The notes under the pieces are model-generated. The model did no database searches. It was not told the origin of the DNA and saw nothing but the letters and a program-made list of their open reading frames with translations. Positions 24,701 to 32,760 of a stretch of DNA of 60,000 nucleotides are shown piece by piece; position 1 is the stretch's first letter; every line of letters starts with the position of its first letter. The position numbers and the translations under genes were made by a program. Location of the stretch: the NCBI RefSeq assembly GCF_032854445.1, contig NC_088300.1, forward strand, positions 60,922,984 through 60,982,983. Direction: 5' to 3'. This stretch comes from Liolophura sinensis (lineage: Eukaryota; Mollusca; Polyplacophora; Chitonida; Chitonidae).

Positions 24701-25786
24701 AATACAATAAGGCAGTTGCTGATCGGCTCTCTGTCAGTATATGCTCTAAGTTGGTGGAACATCTGAGAGCACACGATGTATGCCGTTTAATCAAAAATAA
24801 GTTGTTATTGGGACTGTCCTAATACAACCGCAAATACCGCTGTATAGTAATAATGTTGAAAGCTACGGCAAACAAACAAACAAACCTGTGGTGAATGTTG
24901 ATGTTTCTTAGCCGGCATCTTTGAGTAAACTAGAACTTCTCAAGAAAAGATGTTTCAAGATGCTGTAACTATCCTCTAATTCAGGTCTGGGGTCACCGGA
25001 CTATTTCGGGTACAGCCAGCCGACCAAGCCTTTGGTAGAGCATGTCTCTGTGATACAACCCAGAATGGGAGCCGGGAGTCATTTCCATCATACCGAAATC
25101 AGCGACCCCCTCAATTTGCTGGACAAACCAGCCAGGCACAAAGACCTCGGCCATGTCTTCTCCAATGGCAACCCGGCCAGCTGTCACAGTCCACGGGTTC
25201 CAGGTACGATGCTGTAAGACTGTGTTTCCTGTATGTAATCAGAACAAAGGACTGCAATTTAATCTGGGCACACCAGTTTCTTCCACTTATTAAGCTGACT
25301 GCCACCTTATTATATATAGAGAATCTGTCTTAAAACAAATCGAACAGATAAATATGTACACGTACCGGTAACTAAAAAACTAGCGTTTTTTAATATGCTT
25401 CAGTAATATACCTAGTACCACAATCGAGTATGAATTGAAGGGCCAAGGAGTCTTGTAGTGATTAAATACCTATAGCTGTCTTGCTTTTTACGAAGTTTTC
25501 TTTAGGACCCAATATTCATGATGATTTATTCACCATGTAGCGAAATTGACCAAAAAATCATACCGAAATTGTCCACGATCTGCAATCATATTACTCTGTC
25601 CTTTACGGCCCTGTTAACAGCTTACGCCTGTTTTTTCCAGTTGTCCAGTCAACGTCTGACGCTATCGGTTCTGCGGGTGACTTGCTGGACATGGCGGTAA
25701 ACGGCATGATGGGAGACCACGAGATGGCGCCACCGTACACAGACCCAGGGCCCCTTCCATCAATAAACACAGTGTTCATGAGCTGA
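1361..25786 (+). CDS. RFX6: RFX6 winged-helix transcription factor, 5'-truncated by window, 18 coding exons
   Basis: Sequence-specific nuclear transcription factor of the RFX family, which binds X-box DNA; in vertebrates RFX6 directs endocrine pancreas and gut development. Coding exons: 1361-1484, 3384-3445, 3639-3716, 8154-8181, 9612-9719, 15232-15309, 16630-16743, 17602-17651, 18161-18320, 19493-19637, 20497-20591, 20925-21042, 22120-22239, 22506-22729, 23671-23815, 24060-24356, 24985-25203, 25641-25786 (stop TGA). All introns are GT-AG and every junction keeps phase, giving 769 visible residues. Order: DNA-binding domain (1-~75), RFX dimerisation region (~130-430), Ser/Gly/Tyr/Pro-rich tail with RFX6-type motifs. 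I chose RFX6 over RFX4 or RFX7 because of [45 protein letters not shown] and the C-terminal PSINTVFMS. The first exon begins with the last base of a split Trp codon, so the start and N-terminus lie left of base 1. Confidence 0.95.
4100..4990 (-). mobile_element. Penelope-like retroelement remnant (linker and GIY-YIG endonuclease part)
   Basis: Reading the minus strand from about 4.9 kb downward gives degenerate but recognisable Penelope-like element protein. After the frame passes through [20 protein letters not shown] it reaches [12 protein letters not shown], then a Lys/Gln-rich linker ([13 protein letters not shown]), a Cys motif (KCHDKRCKC) and [20 protein letters not shown]. The last matches the start of the GIY-YIG nuclease fold (IYxxxC...C...YxGET). 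The reverse transcriptase region that should precede it is absent, so the copy is 5'-truncated; stops and frame changes show it is dead. It lies antisense in an RFX6 intron. A hammerhead-like fold follows at 4120-4160 in the same orientation. Confidence 0.75.
4120..4160 (-). ncRNA. Hammerhead-ribozyme-like motif at end of Penelope-like remnant
   Basis: On the minus strand the 41 bases read, in order: CCATT (stem I 5'), TTGAAAA (in place of CUGANGA), GTCTC-AAAA-GAGAC (a perfect 5-bp stem II with tetraloop), GAAAC, a 2-base loop AC, GTT (minimal stem III closing to GU plus cleavage-site base U), AATGG (stem I 3', fully complementary to CCATT). This is the permuted type I layout with very short stem III known from Penelope-like elements. 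The two core deviations are C3 to U and G8 to A, two bases that pair with each other in the active ribozyme. Confidence 0.6.
5905..6765. repeat. Tandem repeat, about 97-bp unit, roughly 9 copies
   Basis: The phrase GATGTTACA..ATTACACA.AGGCTA recurs near 6002, 6101, 6198, 6293, 6389, 6480, 6577 and 6675, with a first partial copy near 5911. Units are 91-99 bp and diverged. The array lies in the RFX6 intron between 3716 and 8154. The open frames across it on both strands are a by-product of the repeat. Confidence 0.85.
8154..9719 (+). CDS. RFX6: RFX6 exons d-e: 28-nt microexon and linker exon
   Basis: The microexon 8154-8181 (acceptor TTATTTCAG, donor GTGAGT) encodes only FSGCKLKSE, plus the last base of an Arg codon begun at 3716. 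The matching stretch in vertebrate RFX6 is also a short block directly after the DNA-binding domain. Exon 9612-9719 (36 codons, phase 0 at both ends) encodes [20 protein letters not shown] and continues to SLSREK, the conserved linker before the dimerisation region. The flanking introns are about 4.4 kb and 5.5 kb, the longest of the gene, and contain most of its repeats. Confidence 0.92.
8840..9180. promoter_or_regulatory. GC-rich intronic patch with CRE and YY1-type sites
   Basis: Within an RFX6 intron this stretch is clearly more GC/CpG-rich than its surroundings. It holds a full palindromic CRE TGACGTCA at 8991-8998 and an ATGGCGGC (YY1-type, reverse strand) near 8951-8960. Open frames on both strands have no recognisable family. 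It could be an internal promoter or a decayed mobile sequence; I cannot decide from sequence alone. Confidence 0.3.
9870..9960. mobile_element. Short inverted-repeat element (MITE-like)
   Basis: AGCCTCTTGCACAAAGCA at the left end is matched inversely by TGCTTTGTGCAAGCGGCT at the right end. The roughly 24-bp imperfect terminal repeats enclose a short loop. There is no coding capacity. Confidence 0.55.
12120..13210. repeat. Tandem repeat, 62-63-bp unit, decaying to the right
   Basis: The core TCGACTTTCG recurs at 12183, 12246, 12309, 12372, 12434, 12496, 12558 and 12620, a steady 62-63 bp spacing. More diverged copies (GACGATTTGCG, TTCCAC, AGGCATCA) run to about 13.2 kb. The long minus-strand open frames here simply translate the repeat. 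It lies in the 5.5 kb RFX6 intron. Confidence 0.85.
15232..18320 (+). CDS. RFX6: RFX6 exons f-i: start of RFX dimerisation region
   Basis: Exons 15232-15309 ([20 protein letters not shown]...), 16630-16743 ([20 protein letters not shown] ... [10 protein letters not shown]), 17602-17651 ([16 protein letters not shown]) and 18161-18320 ([20 protein letters not shown] ... [12 protein letters not shown]). These match the helical extended-dimerisation blocks shared by RFX1-4 and RFX6, most closely RFX6. Donors are GTGAGA, GTAAGT, GTAAGT and GTAAAT. The Thr codon is split AC|T across the third and fourth exons. The intron between 15309 and 16630 carries a 3' fragment of SINE family 1 at about 15549-15655. 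Confidence 0.94.
15549..15655 (+). mobile_element. SINE family 1, 3' fragment
   Basis: GGTCGTGGGTTTCCCC followed by CAGCATAATGCTGGCCGCCG and a GTATAAGTGAAATATTCTTG tail matches, in plus orientation, the 3' two-thirds of the full element at 32276-32548. The tRNA-like head is missing. Confidence 0.75.
17260..17350 (-). repeat. tRNA-derived pseudo-tRNA / SINE head
   Basis: On the minus strand a tRNA-like T arm (CCGGGTTCAATCCCGG) with a good B box follows an imperfect anticodon arm. The acceptor stem does not close well and the anticodon loop is irregular, so it is not a functional tRNA gene. Probably the head of an old SINE. Confidence 0.5.
18456..18842 (+). mobile_element. SINE family 1 copy split by a MITE-like insertion
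   Basis: The left part (about 18456-18608) has the SINE 1 head and body, including GGGCCTTTGCGGCCTAATGG and GATCGTGGGTTTCCCC. The right part (about 18772-18842) carries the 3' tail TTGAGTACGGCGTAAAACAC and an AAATAAATA end. Between them sits the inverted-repeat element at 18609-18771. Confidence 0.75.
18609..18771. mobile_element. Inverted-repeat element (MITE-like) inserted in a SINE
   Basis: The left arm ATGGTTTGCAAAGGCAGCCA continues with TCTTTGAGATAAGTTTGTGT. It is matched inversely by ACACAAACTTACCTCAAAGA and TGGCTGCCATTGCAAACCAT at the right end. The terminal repeats are about 42 bp in a 163-bp element with no coding capacity. Confidence 0.8.
19493..21042 (+). CDS. RFX6: RFX6 exons j-l: central dimerisation region
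   Basis: Exon 19493-19637 encodes [20 protein letters not shown] through [22 protein letters not shown]. Exon 20497-20591 encodes [20 protein letters not shown] and VVEQKVIK. Exon 20925-21042 encodes [20 protein letters not shown] then [20 protein letters not shown]. The last block is the most conserved segment of RFX6 outside the DNA-binding domain. Codon splits (T|TT, G|GC) confirm the joins. The 19.5 kb exon contains a short acidic Asp/Thr run (TDTDTADLD) in the position where vertebrate RFX6 also has a Ser/Thr/Asp-rich insert. Confidence 0.94.
21230..21610. repeat. 36-bp tandem repeat, about 10-11 copies
   Basis: The unit TAACCATCAATGCCCTTGGC plus AGTAAAGAGCCTGGAG repeats every 36 bases (for example from 21365 to 21401), nearly perfect in the centre and diverged at both ends. 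Because 36 is divisible by three, several frames stay open and give false 12-residue repeat proteins. It lies in the RFX6 intron 21043-22119. Confidence 0.9.
21840..21990. repeat. Short degenerate repeat, ATGGTTTTCCTTTC-type
   Basis: TATGGTTTTCCTTTCCGAT and variants occur about six times at 18-24 base intervals, ending about 130 bases before the acceptor of the exon at 22120. The pyrimidine-rich units could blur branch-point or polypyrimidine signals. Confidence 0.6.
22120..25786 (+). CDS. RFX6: RFX6 exons m-r: end of dimerisation region and C-terminal tail
   Basis: Exon 22120-22239 encodes [20 protein letters not shown], the end of the conserved dimerisation block. The following exons (22506-22729, 23671-23815, 24060-24356, 24985-25203, 25641-25786) form a low-complexity tail rich in Ser, Gly, Tyr and Pro. 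Three islands resemble vertebrate RFX6: HPLTPPISP with RGSVINQ (23.7 kb); EHVSVIQ with ISDPLNLLD (25.0-25.1 kb); and the extreme C-terminus [10 protein letters not shown] before TGA at 25784-25786. The tail exon at 24060 is the longest (297 nt). These islands are good candidates for partner-binding motifs; their function is not known to me. Confidence 0.92.
22780..22965. mobile_element. Old inverted-repeat element
   Basis: TTTTGACTTCAGTCAAAA near the left and TTTTGACTTAAGTCGAAAAT with CTTTGTGGAATCGGACCC at the right form diverged terminal inverted repeats. The right end resembles the end of the better-preserved element at 55301-55516, so both may belong to one family. Confidence 0.4.
23030..23135. 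repeat. 19-bp tandem repeat, about 5 copies
   Basis: CTCTAATGGTATCCGATGA repeats every 19 bases from about 23032, with the last copies diverged. Intronic; no further function visible. Confidence 0.8.
24465..24600 (-). mobile_element. SINE family 1, truncated copy
   Basis: A TTTA-rich tail is followed by GGTGTTTTACGCCGTACTCA and the GGAAACCGGGCAGAGCCCGG core, ending at about 24597 without the tRNA head. Minus orientation, in an RFX6 intron. Confidence 0.8.
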
Positions 25787-26364
25787 AAACTACATACGGA
25801 AAAGCCTTATTATTTATAATGTTGCTGAATGTAGTTAACACGTGATTATAATGAATGCAGAAGAGATATATTTATCATTACCCTCTTCATTTGTAGTCAC
25901 ACACTTTTTTAGACAAGATGGCGGATATTATGTGGCATGCTGAGTACTTATTTATTGCCATTTTGTAGACATTATGTTTATCATGAATGATTTGAAAACT
26001 GTCACTAGATGACAGGGTGCACTGTTTTAAGCTTTTGCTTTCCGAGCTAAAGATGTTAAGAATGCCACTGAAAAGACTTCGGCGCCAGTTGTATTGCAAC
26101 GCTGTTGTTTGGATGATTTGTAATTATGTGTACTTTTATCCAGTGTTTATGTTTCAGCATCCAAGGCCTATAATTATTAGGGTTACATTGATGTGTGAAC
26201 TTACCATAAAAGTGAAATGTATTGTAAGATACAAAATTTTCAGACATGAAGTAATTACCCCAAAATTTAATAATATTTACAAAAGATGACCGTCAGGTGA
26301 TTGGTAAATGTATATACATGGACCTTTGTCTTCCTATTGCCTTTTGTTGTCCAAGGACAATAAA
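25787..26364 (+). other. RFX6: RFX6 3' untranslated region with poly(A) signal
   Basis: Sequence after the TGA has no conserved reading frame. A canonical AATAAA is at 26359-26364 inside GGACAATAAAGGGC, about 570 bases after the stop, so the mRNA probably ends near 26.38 kb. The open frame at 26017-26289 has no recognisable similarity and I treat it as noncoding. Confidence 0.6.
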
Positions 26365-26454
26365 GGGCATCAGAGACATAAGAGAAGTTGCATATTATAA
26401 CTTCTGACTCCAAACTTGAATTAGTTTACCTATCTAATTTGAGCTCATGCTGAC

Positions 26455-26605
26455 TTCCTCTCCGGACGTATATGAGAAGGTCTGGCAACAACCTGCGGAT
26501 GGTCTCTCCCCGGATTCCTCCTACCATAATGCTTGTCGCCGTTGTATAAGTTAAATATTCTTGAGTACGACATAAAACACCAATGAAATAAATAAATAAA
26601 TAAAT
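26455..26605 (+). mobile_element. SINE family 1, diverged copy with AAATA tail
   Basis: CCTCCTACCATAATGCTTGT, then TATTCTTGAGTACGACATAA and an (AAAT)n tail. Plus orientation, just downstream of the RFX6 poly(A) signal. A further strongly decayed minus-strand copy with a (TTTA)n start is at about 26760-26880. Confidence 0.7.
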
Positions 26606-28317
26606 TCTAGTTTGACGTTACAAGTAACATGTTGAACTTTTAACTAACAGGTCTGTGTCCAATCCTAGCGCATACTGCACGTGGATCAAACAGATGCATG
26701 GAATTATTCATAATCATTGTACCATATATATTCATATCGAGATACAGATGCCCTTATTCCCCTTATTTATTTATTTATTTATTCATGCCTTAAATGGCTT
26801 GGTGCTTTATGTCATACATGTACGGTATACCCAAGAGTATTTCACAGGTCATCTTCATGGGCTGCGAAAACTGGGAAAAGCCAAGGAAAAGTATTTTTAA
26901 ATTATGGGCCTGTGTATATATTGGGAAATGAGTAGTGATCTGTGAGTAGACTATAAGTCTGAACCCTCACAAATTCTTTAGGCATTCATTTGCATCGTAC
27001 AGAGAGGACAACGTATATATAATCAGACCTAATGGGGCATATAATCTCACCATATCGAAATGCCTTGCAAACGTTATATTGTTACAATATGTTGGAGGTG
27101 AGTCGTCGTGATTTGTACATACCAATACATTCGAGGCAGCTCGCTCCTGTGCTTTTTTCCAGATGCGGCAGACAATTCACTTTTTGTAAGCAAAGAAATC
27201 TGTGGCAGTTTTAGAAAGAAAATGTACCACACTTTATCTTTGGCGAAACTGAGAAAAGGTCTTTTGCAAAGGATCACCTAAAAGGTAATAGAGAGACTTT
27301 TTTCATCCCTTTGAAGTGGCTTATTCCATATATTATGCGAGAGAATATCCCACACCACCTTCCGGTACCACGTTTGCAAAGCAAGTGGAATTCCACTTTA
27401 CACTAGGAAGAGTGGGCTAATTTCAGTGTACACTATATTGACAACACCACGAAGAGTTTAAAACCAGAGCAACGACGTGTGATAGTTGGAAATGGTTACA
27501 CGCACTGCGATGAAATACGGTCTCTTGTTGATTTACCTCAGTAACTCTTAATATAAATACTTAAACAGCAGCAATGTACACGTTCCCTAGTACCATGGGT
27601 TAAGCACAATTAGGTAAATAAAATGCACTGATGTTAATTACAATTTATTATTATTATCCATTGGTCTAGAATTATGGCCTAGAACTGTTTTGATATGATC
27701 ACATTTATAAACGGTAAAATGAACACAATGTAAAGAGACCAGACCATGAGATCTCGTGGTCCAAAATCAGAATCCTGATTCATGCAATTACAGACAACAT
27801 ACGAGGCTAGTGACCCATGTAGGAGGTTATTGCAAAACACTATTATGGGAGTGTTTGATCAAACGGATCCATTCAATTTGTTTCAAAAGCGTTTATGGCT
27901 GAAGTCTGATGTTATCGCTGTGACAAAAATTGCTCATTAGAGTGGGTAACTTAATGTATGATATTGGCAACATTTCATGTGATTCATATCGAATACAGTA
28001 TTGTTTAGTGCAATGATAAATAATTCAGCGCTATTCCGACTATTCACAGCAACAACAAAAAAAGGTGAGGGACACGGATGCTTAAGCAAGCCCCAGATAC
28101 CAGATACCGAGGTAAAAAGGTTTCTAAACTAAAATAACGAATCAATTAACGTATAATCACTTAGCATGATCGTCTATTTATTACTCTATGTATTCCCTAG
28201 GAACTATATGATAAAAACTGTATAAAGTTAATAGAAAGTCCGGTTGATTTTGTGTAGCAGCATTTTTTCTCTTTCAAAATATCATATTTGTTACTGGTAT
28301 GTCCTCGTCTTATTAAA

Positions 28318-28645
28318 CAGTTGAAGGCTGGACGTCAGTCTCCACTGTAGCTGGTATGCTCGTGTCCCATTAAACAGTCCCAGGTTGGACGTCAGTCTCC
28401 GCTGTAGCTGGTGTGCCCTTGTCCCATTAAACCCCTACAGCGTCATTCTCCGCTGTAGCTGGTGTGCCCTTGTCCCATTAAACAGTCCCAGATTTGACGT
28501 CAGTCTCCGCTGTAGCTGGTGTGCCCGTGTCCCATTAAACAGTTCCAGGTTGGACTTCAGCCTCCACTGTAGCTGGCGTGTCCGTGTCCCATTAAACAGC
28601 TTCCTGTTCCAGCTTGGACGTCAGTCTCCACTCGTTTGGTGGAGT
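28318..28645. repeat. Tandem repeat, about 56-57-bp unit, 5-6 copies
   Basis: GTAGCTGGTGTGCCCTTGTC and CCATTAAACAGTCCCAG recur; GTAGCTGG falls at about 28348, 28404, 28455, 28512 and 28569. The plus-strand open frame over it is a repeat artefact. Confidence 0.8.
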
Positions 28646-29450
28646 CGGATAGAGCCTCACTGCATGTCCCCATCGCCATCGTATGTGTTAATAAACGTGG
28701 CTAAAATAATAAAATGAACAAAAGCTACACAGATTGCCTATTTCTTGAGATGTGCGAGAAAAGCTTAGATTAGATAAATTAGCCCTTGCGAATCTGTCAT
28801 CACCGTTGTCATCCAGTCATTGACCAAGTTACTCATTTTTTTCTGATTCTCAGACTTCTAGTGATCTTTTAATAGTGTTTTAAGAGTTTTGTTTGGAACA
28901 TAAGTTTCATCACCGAAAGTAATTTTCATGACATATTTTGCCTTTCGACATGCAACTGTAGGAAATGTATAGGGTAATAAAGATGTTATATCGGAAAACA
29001 TTGTATTGTAGAAATGAGTTGATTTTTTTCTGCATGTGTGATACAAAGGTTCGACACGTTTACAAGTAAATATATGTTTGTGTGTATGTTTTTTAGATTT
29101 CAAAGTCAATACTTAATTTGCTGTTAAAATTAGTGAGTTTATTTTCCTAGGGGTGTGTTTAATGAGCCTTTCGCCGGAAGCTGGGTAGATCTGAAGGTGT
29201 ATATATGAATGAATAAAGAATTATACTTCATGATAATCAATAAACATCTTATCACTGTGAATATCTCTGCATTCTGGTGGCTGTTTTTAGTTGTTTGTGC
29301 TTAACAAAATACAGGTGTACCCCCGTCATACCCTGTACGTCGGCGTCCAATAATATACAGTGCAAGCAACGTCAAGGTAATGTTAGGGGTAAAAAAATAG
29401 TGTATGTATGCTGGAATGTAGATTTTCAGATATCCAGGATAGTATACTAT

Positions 29451-29764
29451 AAAAGATAACACTATAAAACTGTTCTACTGTGCAATGTATATTATTTACT
29501 GACGTTGTGGCGACAGCCTATTGTATGTATAAGTTTTCATGGTGAACACAGTTCACGTTCATGGTTGAAGTATACTGTGAACTGTGTTCACCATGAAAAC
29601 TTGTACATACTGGTTTGTTCGCTTCGTTTTTGCATGTAACTTCAATATAAATAGGAATTCTTTTCTTTTTACACCTTACTCTGTTGAAGGCGATAGGTTG
29701 TCGCCGCAACGTCAATAAATAATATACATTGTCCAGTAGAACAGTTTTATAGTGTTATCTTTTT
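29451..29764. mobile_element. Long imperfect palindrome (MITE-like, fold-back element)
   Basis: The left arm 29451-29556 is continuous. Its outer part (from AAAAGATAACACTATAAAAC to about 29521) matches inversely 29692-29764 with about six mismatches. Its inner part 29523-29556 matches inversely 29577-29610 with one mismatch. The right arm is therefore interrupted by about 80 extra bases (29611-29691). No coding capacity. Confidence 0.85.
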
Positions 29765-29845
29765 AGTGTATGTATGCTGATCTCAGGTTTTGCACATAGG
29801 CCTATACATAAAGCACAATGACACGAGGGTGTGTTTCTTCGTTGA

Positions 29846-30045
29846 GTTAGTGAGTGAGTGTTTGGGGTTTAACGCCCCGCCCAAGCCATTATACTGATAC
29901 GGGTCAACCAGTCGTTGCGCTATCCCCTTCATGCTAAACGCCAAGCGAGGAAGTTACAACTTCCTCTTTCAAGGTCTTAGGTGGGACTCGACCTAGGATT
30001 GGCCCTGGATCTACCGCTCCCGAATCGGACGCTCTGCCAACAGTG
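29846..30045 (-). mobile_element. SINE family 2, internally deleted, with 13-bp target-site duplication
   Basis: Flanked by direct repeats GTTTCTTCGTTGA at 29833-29845 and 30046-30058. The body matches the full-length copy at 41991-42354 in opposite orientation, but the central part is missing, joining GTTTGGGGTTTAACG directly to CCCCGCCCAAGCCATTATAC. The tRNA-like head is at the right end. Confidence 0.85.
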
Positions 30046-30659
30046 GTTTCTTCGTTGACGTCCTACGTGCATACTAATTACCTTAAAAAATTCACAATTT
30101 AGCCTCCTTTCCATTGGAATCAATGTGACGGTAAATGTTAGGGTTGGGGCATCAAAAAGTACTACATTTATTAAGCTCACGTTTAACAGGTATGTCAAAA
30201 ACACAGAGATTCTTAGAGATTCTGTATATCTAAGATCGGAATGGCTTTAATCTTTAGCAGATCCTCTAGTTCGCGTATACACACCTATATATTAGCATAT
30301 GAGAAACGTTTTTCAGGTACACCTAATTCCCCAGCTGAGACCATTTTTATCATCGTTTTGCTTGTTTGTTTACTTCGTTGGGGTTTTACATCATTTTGAA
30401 CTATGCTTCGGCCACTTTACGACTGTATCTCTTTTTAACAAACCTGTCTCGATGCCCGACATGTATATATACTGCATGCTGCCTCACTGAAGAATGTGTG
30501 CATACGAATGCTTGAGGTTTTAAGTCGTACTCAACAAGTTTGTCACCCATATTGACGACATCAGGTGTCTGTATATATTAAGTCTACCTGTGGTAAGGCG
30601 AGTGCATGCCGCCAAAGTGCTGCCGCTACTGAAGTATGCCGAAGACACCAGACATGACA

Positions 30660-30970
30660 CCCTACCCAGTCACCTGACACTGACACCGGGCCAACCAGTC
30701 GTGTTTCCTTCTAAGCTCTCCTTGCTGACCGCCAAGTACCATTTTTTAAAGTCTTTGGTATGACCCAATCCGGGTTTGATCGACGCTCTAACCATCAGGC
30801 CACCAAGGAGGTCCTTATAGAGTCCCAGTCTCATTAAACTGACACCCTTGGCATATCCCTTTATTCTGTTCTAATAGGCGGAAGTACGCAGACTGCCCAT
30901 TTCAAGGTCTTGGATATAGGGGCTGAACTCTCGGTTCCCGACGCAAGGACACTGTTCTAAACATCCATTG
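30660..30970 (-). repeat. Two strongly decayed SINE-2-like fragments
   Basis: CCGGGCCAACCAGTCGTGTT, later GACCCAATCCGGGTTTGATC and GACGCTCTAACCATCAGGCC, resemble SINE family 2 read backwards (about 30680-30810). A second, weaker stretch follows (about 30830-30965). No target-site duplication is visible. Confidence 0.5.
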
Positions 30971-32275
30971 TTGTGCGGTCTCTTCCTTATAGCATTGTGA
31001 CATGATTTACGCCATAATCAACTTTACTATGTCTTGGGCTGAATACAGATTTTCTTCTCAACAAAAATCATGTTGGGAACACGCATAACACGATTTTATG
31101 TTGACGCATAAAAATCCCGAAATTCAAAGAAGCGCAGAGAAAATACATATACATCAAGAACAAGGACAAAAACTCAATTTTGCTCCTTTGTAACATAAAC
31201 TATTCAATGTGATTTTTTACCAGGCTCTGTCAACCGATGCGCCATAGTTGACACTGCGTTTATAAACAATTAACGCTCAGGTTTCATAACGACCATTACC
31301 ATGCAAGCTAACAGGGCTTAGTTAGTTACACTCAGATATAACTGCTAAGCTGTAAAAAAAAATATTCACCAGATAGATTAACCTATACGATGGGTATCCA
31401 TATTGTCTTTTTTAGTTATTTGTTGATTCTGTTACTGATGTCGTTGTCATACATGATTACTATCATAACCAATGTCCATTAATGCCGTTCAAAACGTACA
31501 AAATACTCGACCCTTATCCATTTGATGGTGTAATGGAACCATACACAAGGGGAGGACGTTAATGGAAATGTGTCACCAATTGCAAATCCAGTTAAAATAG
31601 CGTATCAACATTTTCAGCAAACAAAAACGTGGGCTTACATGAAACTCATTACAAGGGCTGCATTTGGGATGTTAGGCACAAAATTAAGAACTAAAGCATA
31701 TAAAGACTAAAACCTGATCAACGACGACAGTGTGATACTTCGCAAATGACCACACGTGACCGATGAAATGGAAAAGCGAAAACTGTCCTACATATACAGC
31801 AACGTGTGGACCTGCAAGCCTAACGAGCACACAAACATAGTACGGTATTTTATTTGACCGTTACCAGGAATTATCCCGTCAGCTTGTGTGGAGGTGGACT
31901 CCGTTAAAAGATTTCGGATCCTGTGCATATGAGATGATACGCGCCTATCGAGGTTTGGTGCGTTCAGCAAGGCTTGCTTTCCAATTCCTATATCCGCCTA
32001 ATCCACATGCAGATTATACTGTGATAGAATCAAGACAGTTATTTTTACGTGTAACCGTAAATTTTTAAGTCAACCGCTCGTTTCCTAACACACGTTTAAC
32101 AGTTATTTGAGGTTTGTACAGAATTTCACCTCCCAAGCGTAAAAAATACATTATTAGACATCAGCGATATGTTACATGACAGGGCGACGTTACTCAAACA
32201 TTTATGGCGTATATAAAAATCTTATTTTGTAGTCAGACTCGACACGCCCCTCACTCGTGCCATTAACCCTCATTT

Positions 32276-32548
32276 TTTTTTTTTTTTTTTTTTTTTTGAT
32301 TGGTGTTTTACGCCGTACTCAAGAATATTTTACTTATACGACGGCGGCCAGCATTATGGTGGGTGGAAACCGGGCAGAGCCCGGGGGAAACCCACGACCA
32401 TCCGCAGGTTGCTGGCAGACCTTCCCACGTACGGCCGGAGAGGAAGGCAGCATGAGCTGGTCTTGAACTCACAGCGACCGCATTGGTGAGAGGCTTCTGG
32501 GTCATTACGCTGCGCTAGCGCGCTAACCGACTGAGCCACGGAGGCCCC
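32276..32548 (-). mobile_element. SINE family 1, full length, with 12-bp target-site duplication
   Basis: The direct repeats TAACCCTCATTT at 32264-32275 and 32549-32560 bound the insertion. Read on the minus strand it starts GGGGCCTCCGTGGCTCAGTC (tRNA-like A box), then a B-box-like GTGAGTTCAAGACC. The body contains GGGTTTCCCCCGGGCTCTGC and it ends in GAGTACGGCGTAAAACACC plus a long A tail (T run at left on the plus strand). This is the reference copy for the fragments elsewhere in the window. Confidence 0.9.
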
Positions 32549-32676
32549 TAACCCTCATTTAAAAAAAAAACCACACACACGCACAAGTATACCATGACAT
32601 TATAAATTTTGGTTTTATTCGGCTGTACACTGAATTGATGCATGGAGATATAAATAGCTATTGTATTATTTTATAT

Positions 32677-32679
<3 letters not shown>

Positions 32680-32726
<47 letters not shown>

Positions 32727-32760
32727 TATATAGATATAGATATATATAGATATATATATG
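32680..32760. repeat. (TA)n / TATAGA microsatellite
   Basis: About 45 bases of pure TA alternation are followed by TATAGATATA variants, ending at about 32759. Confidence 0.95.
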
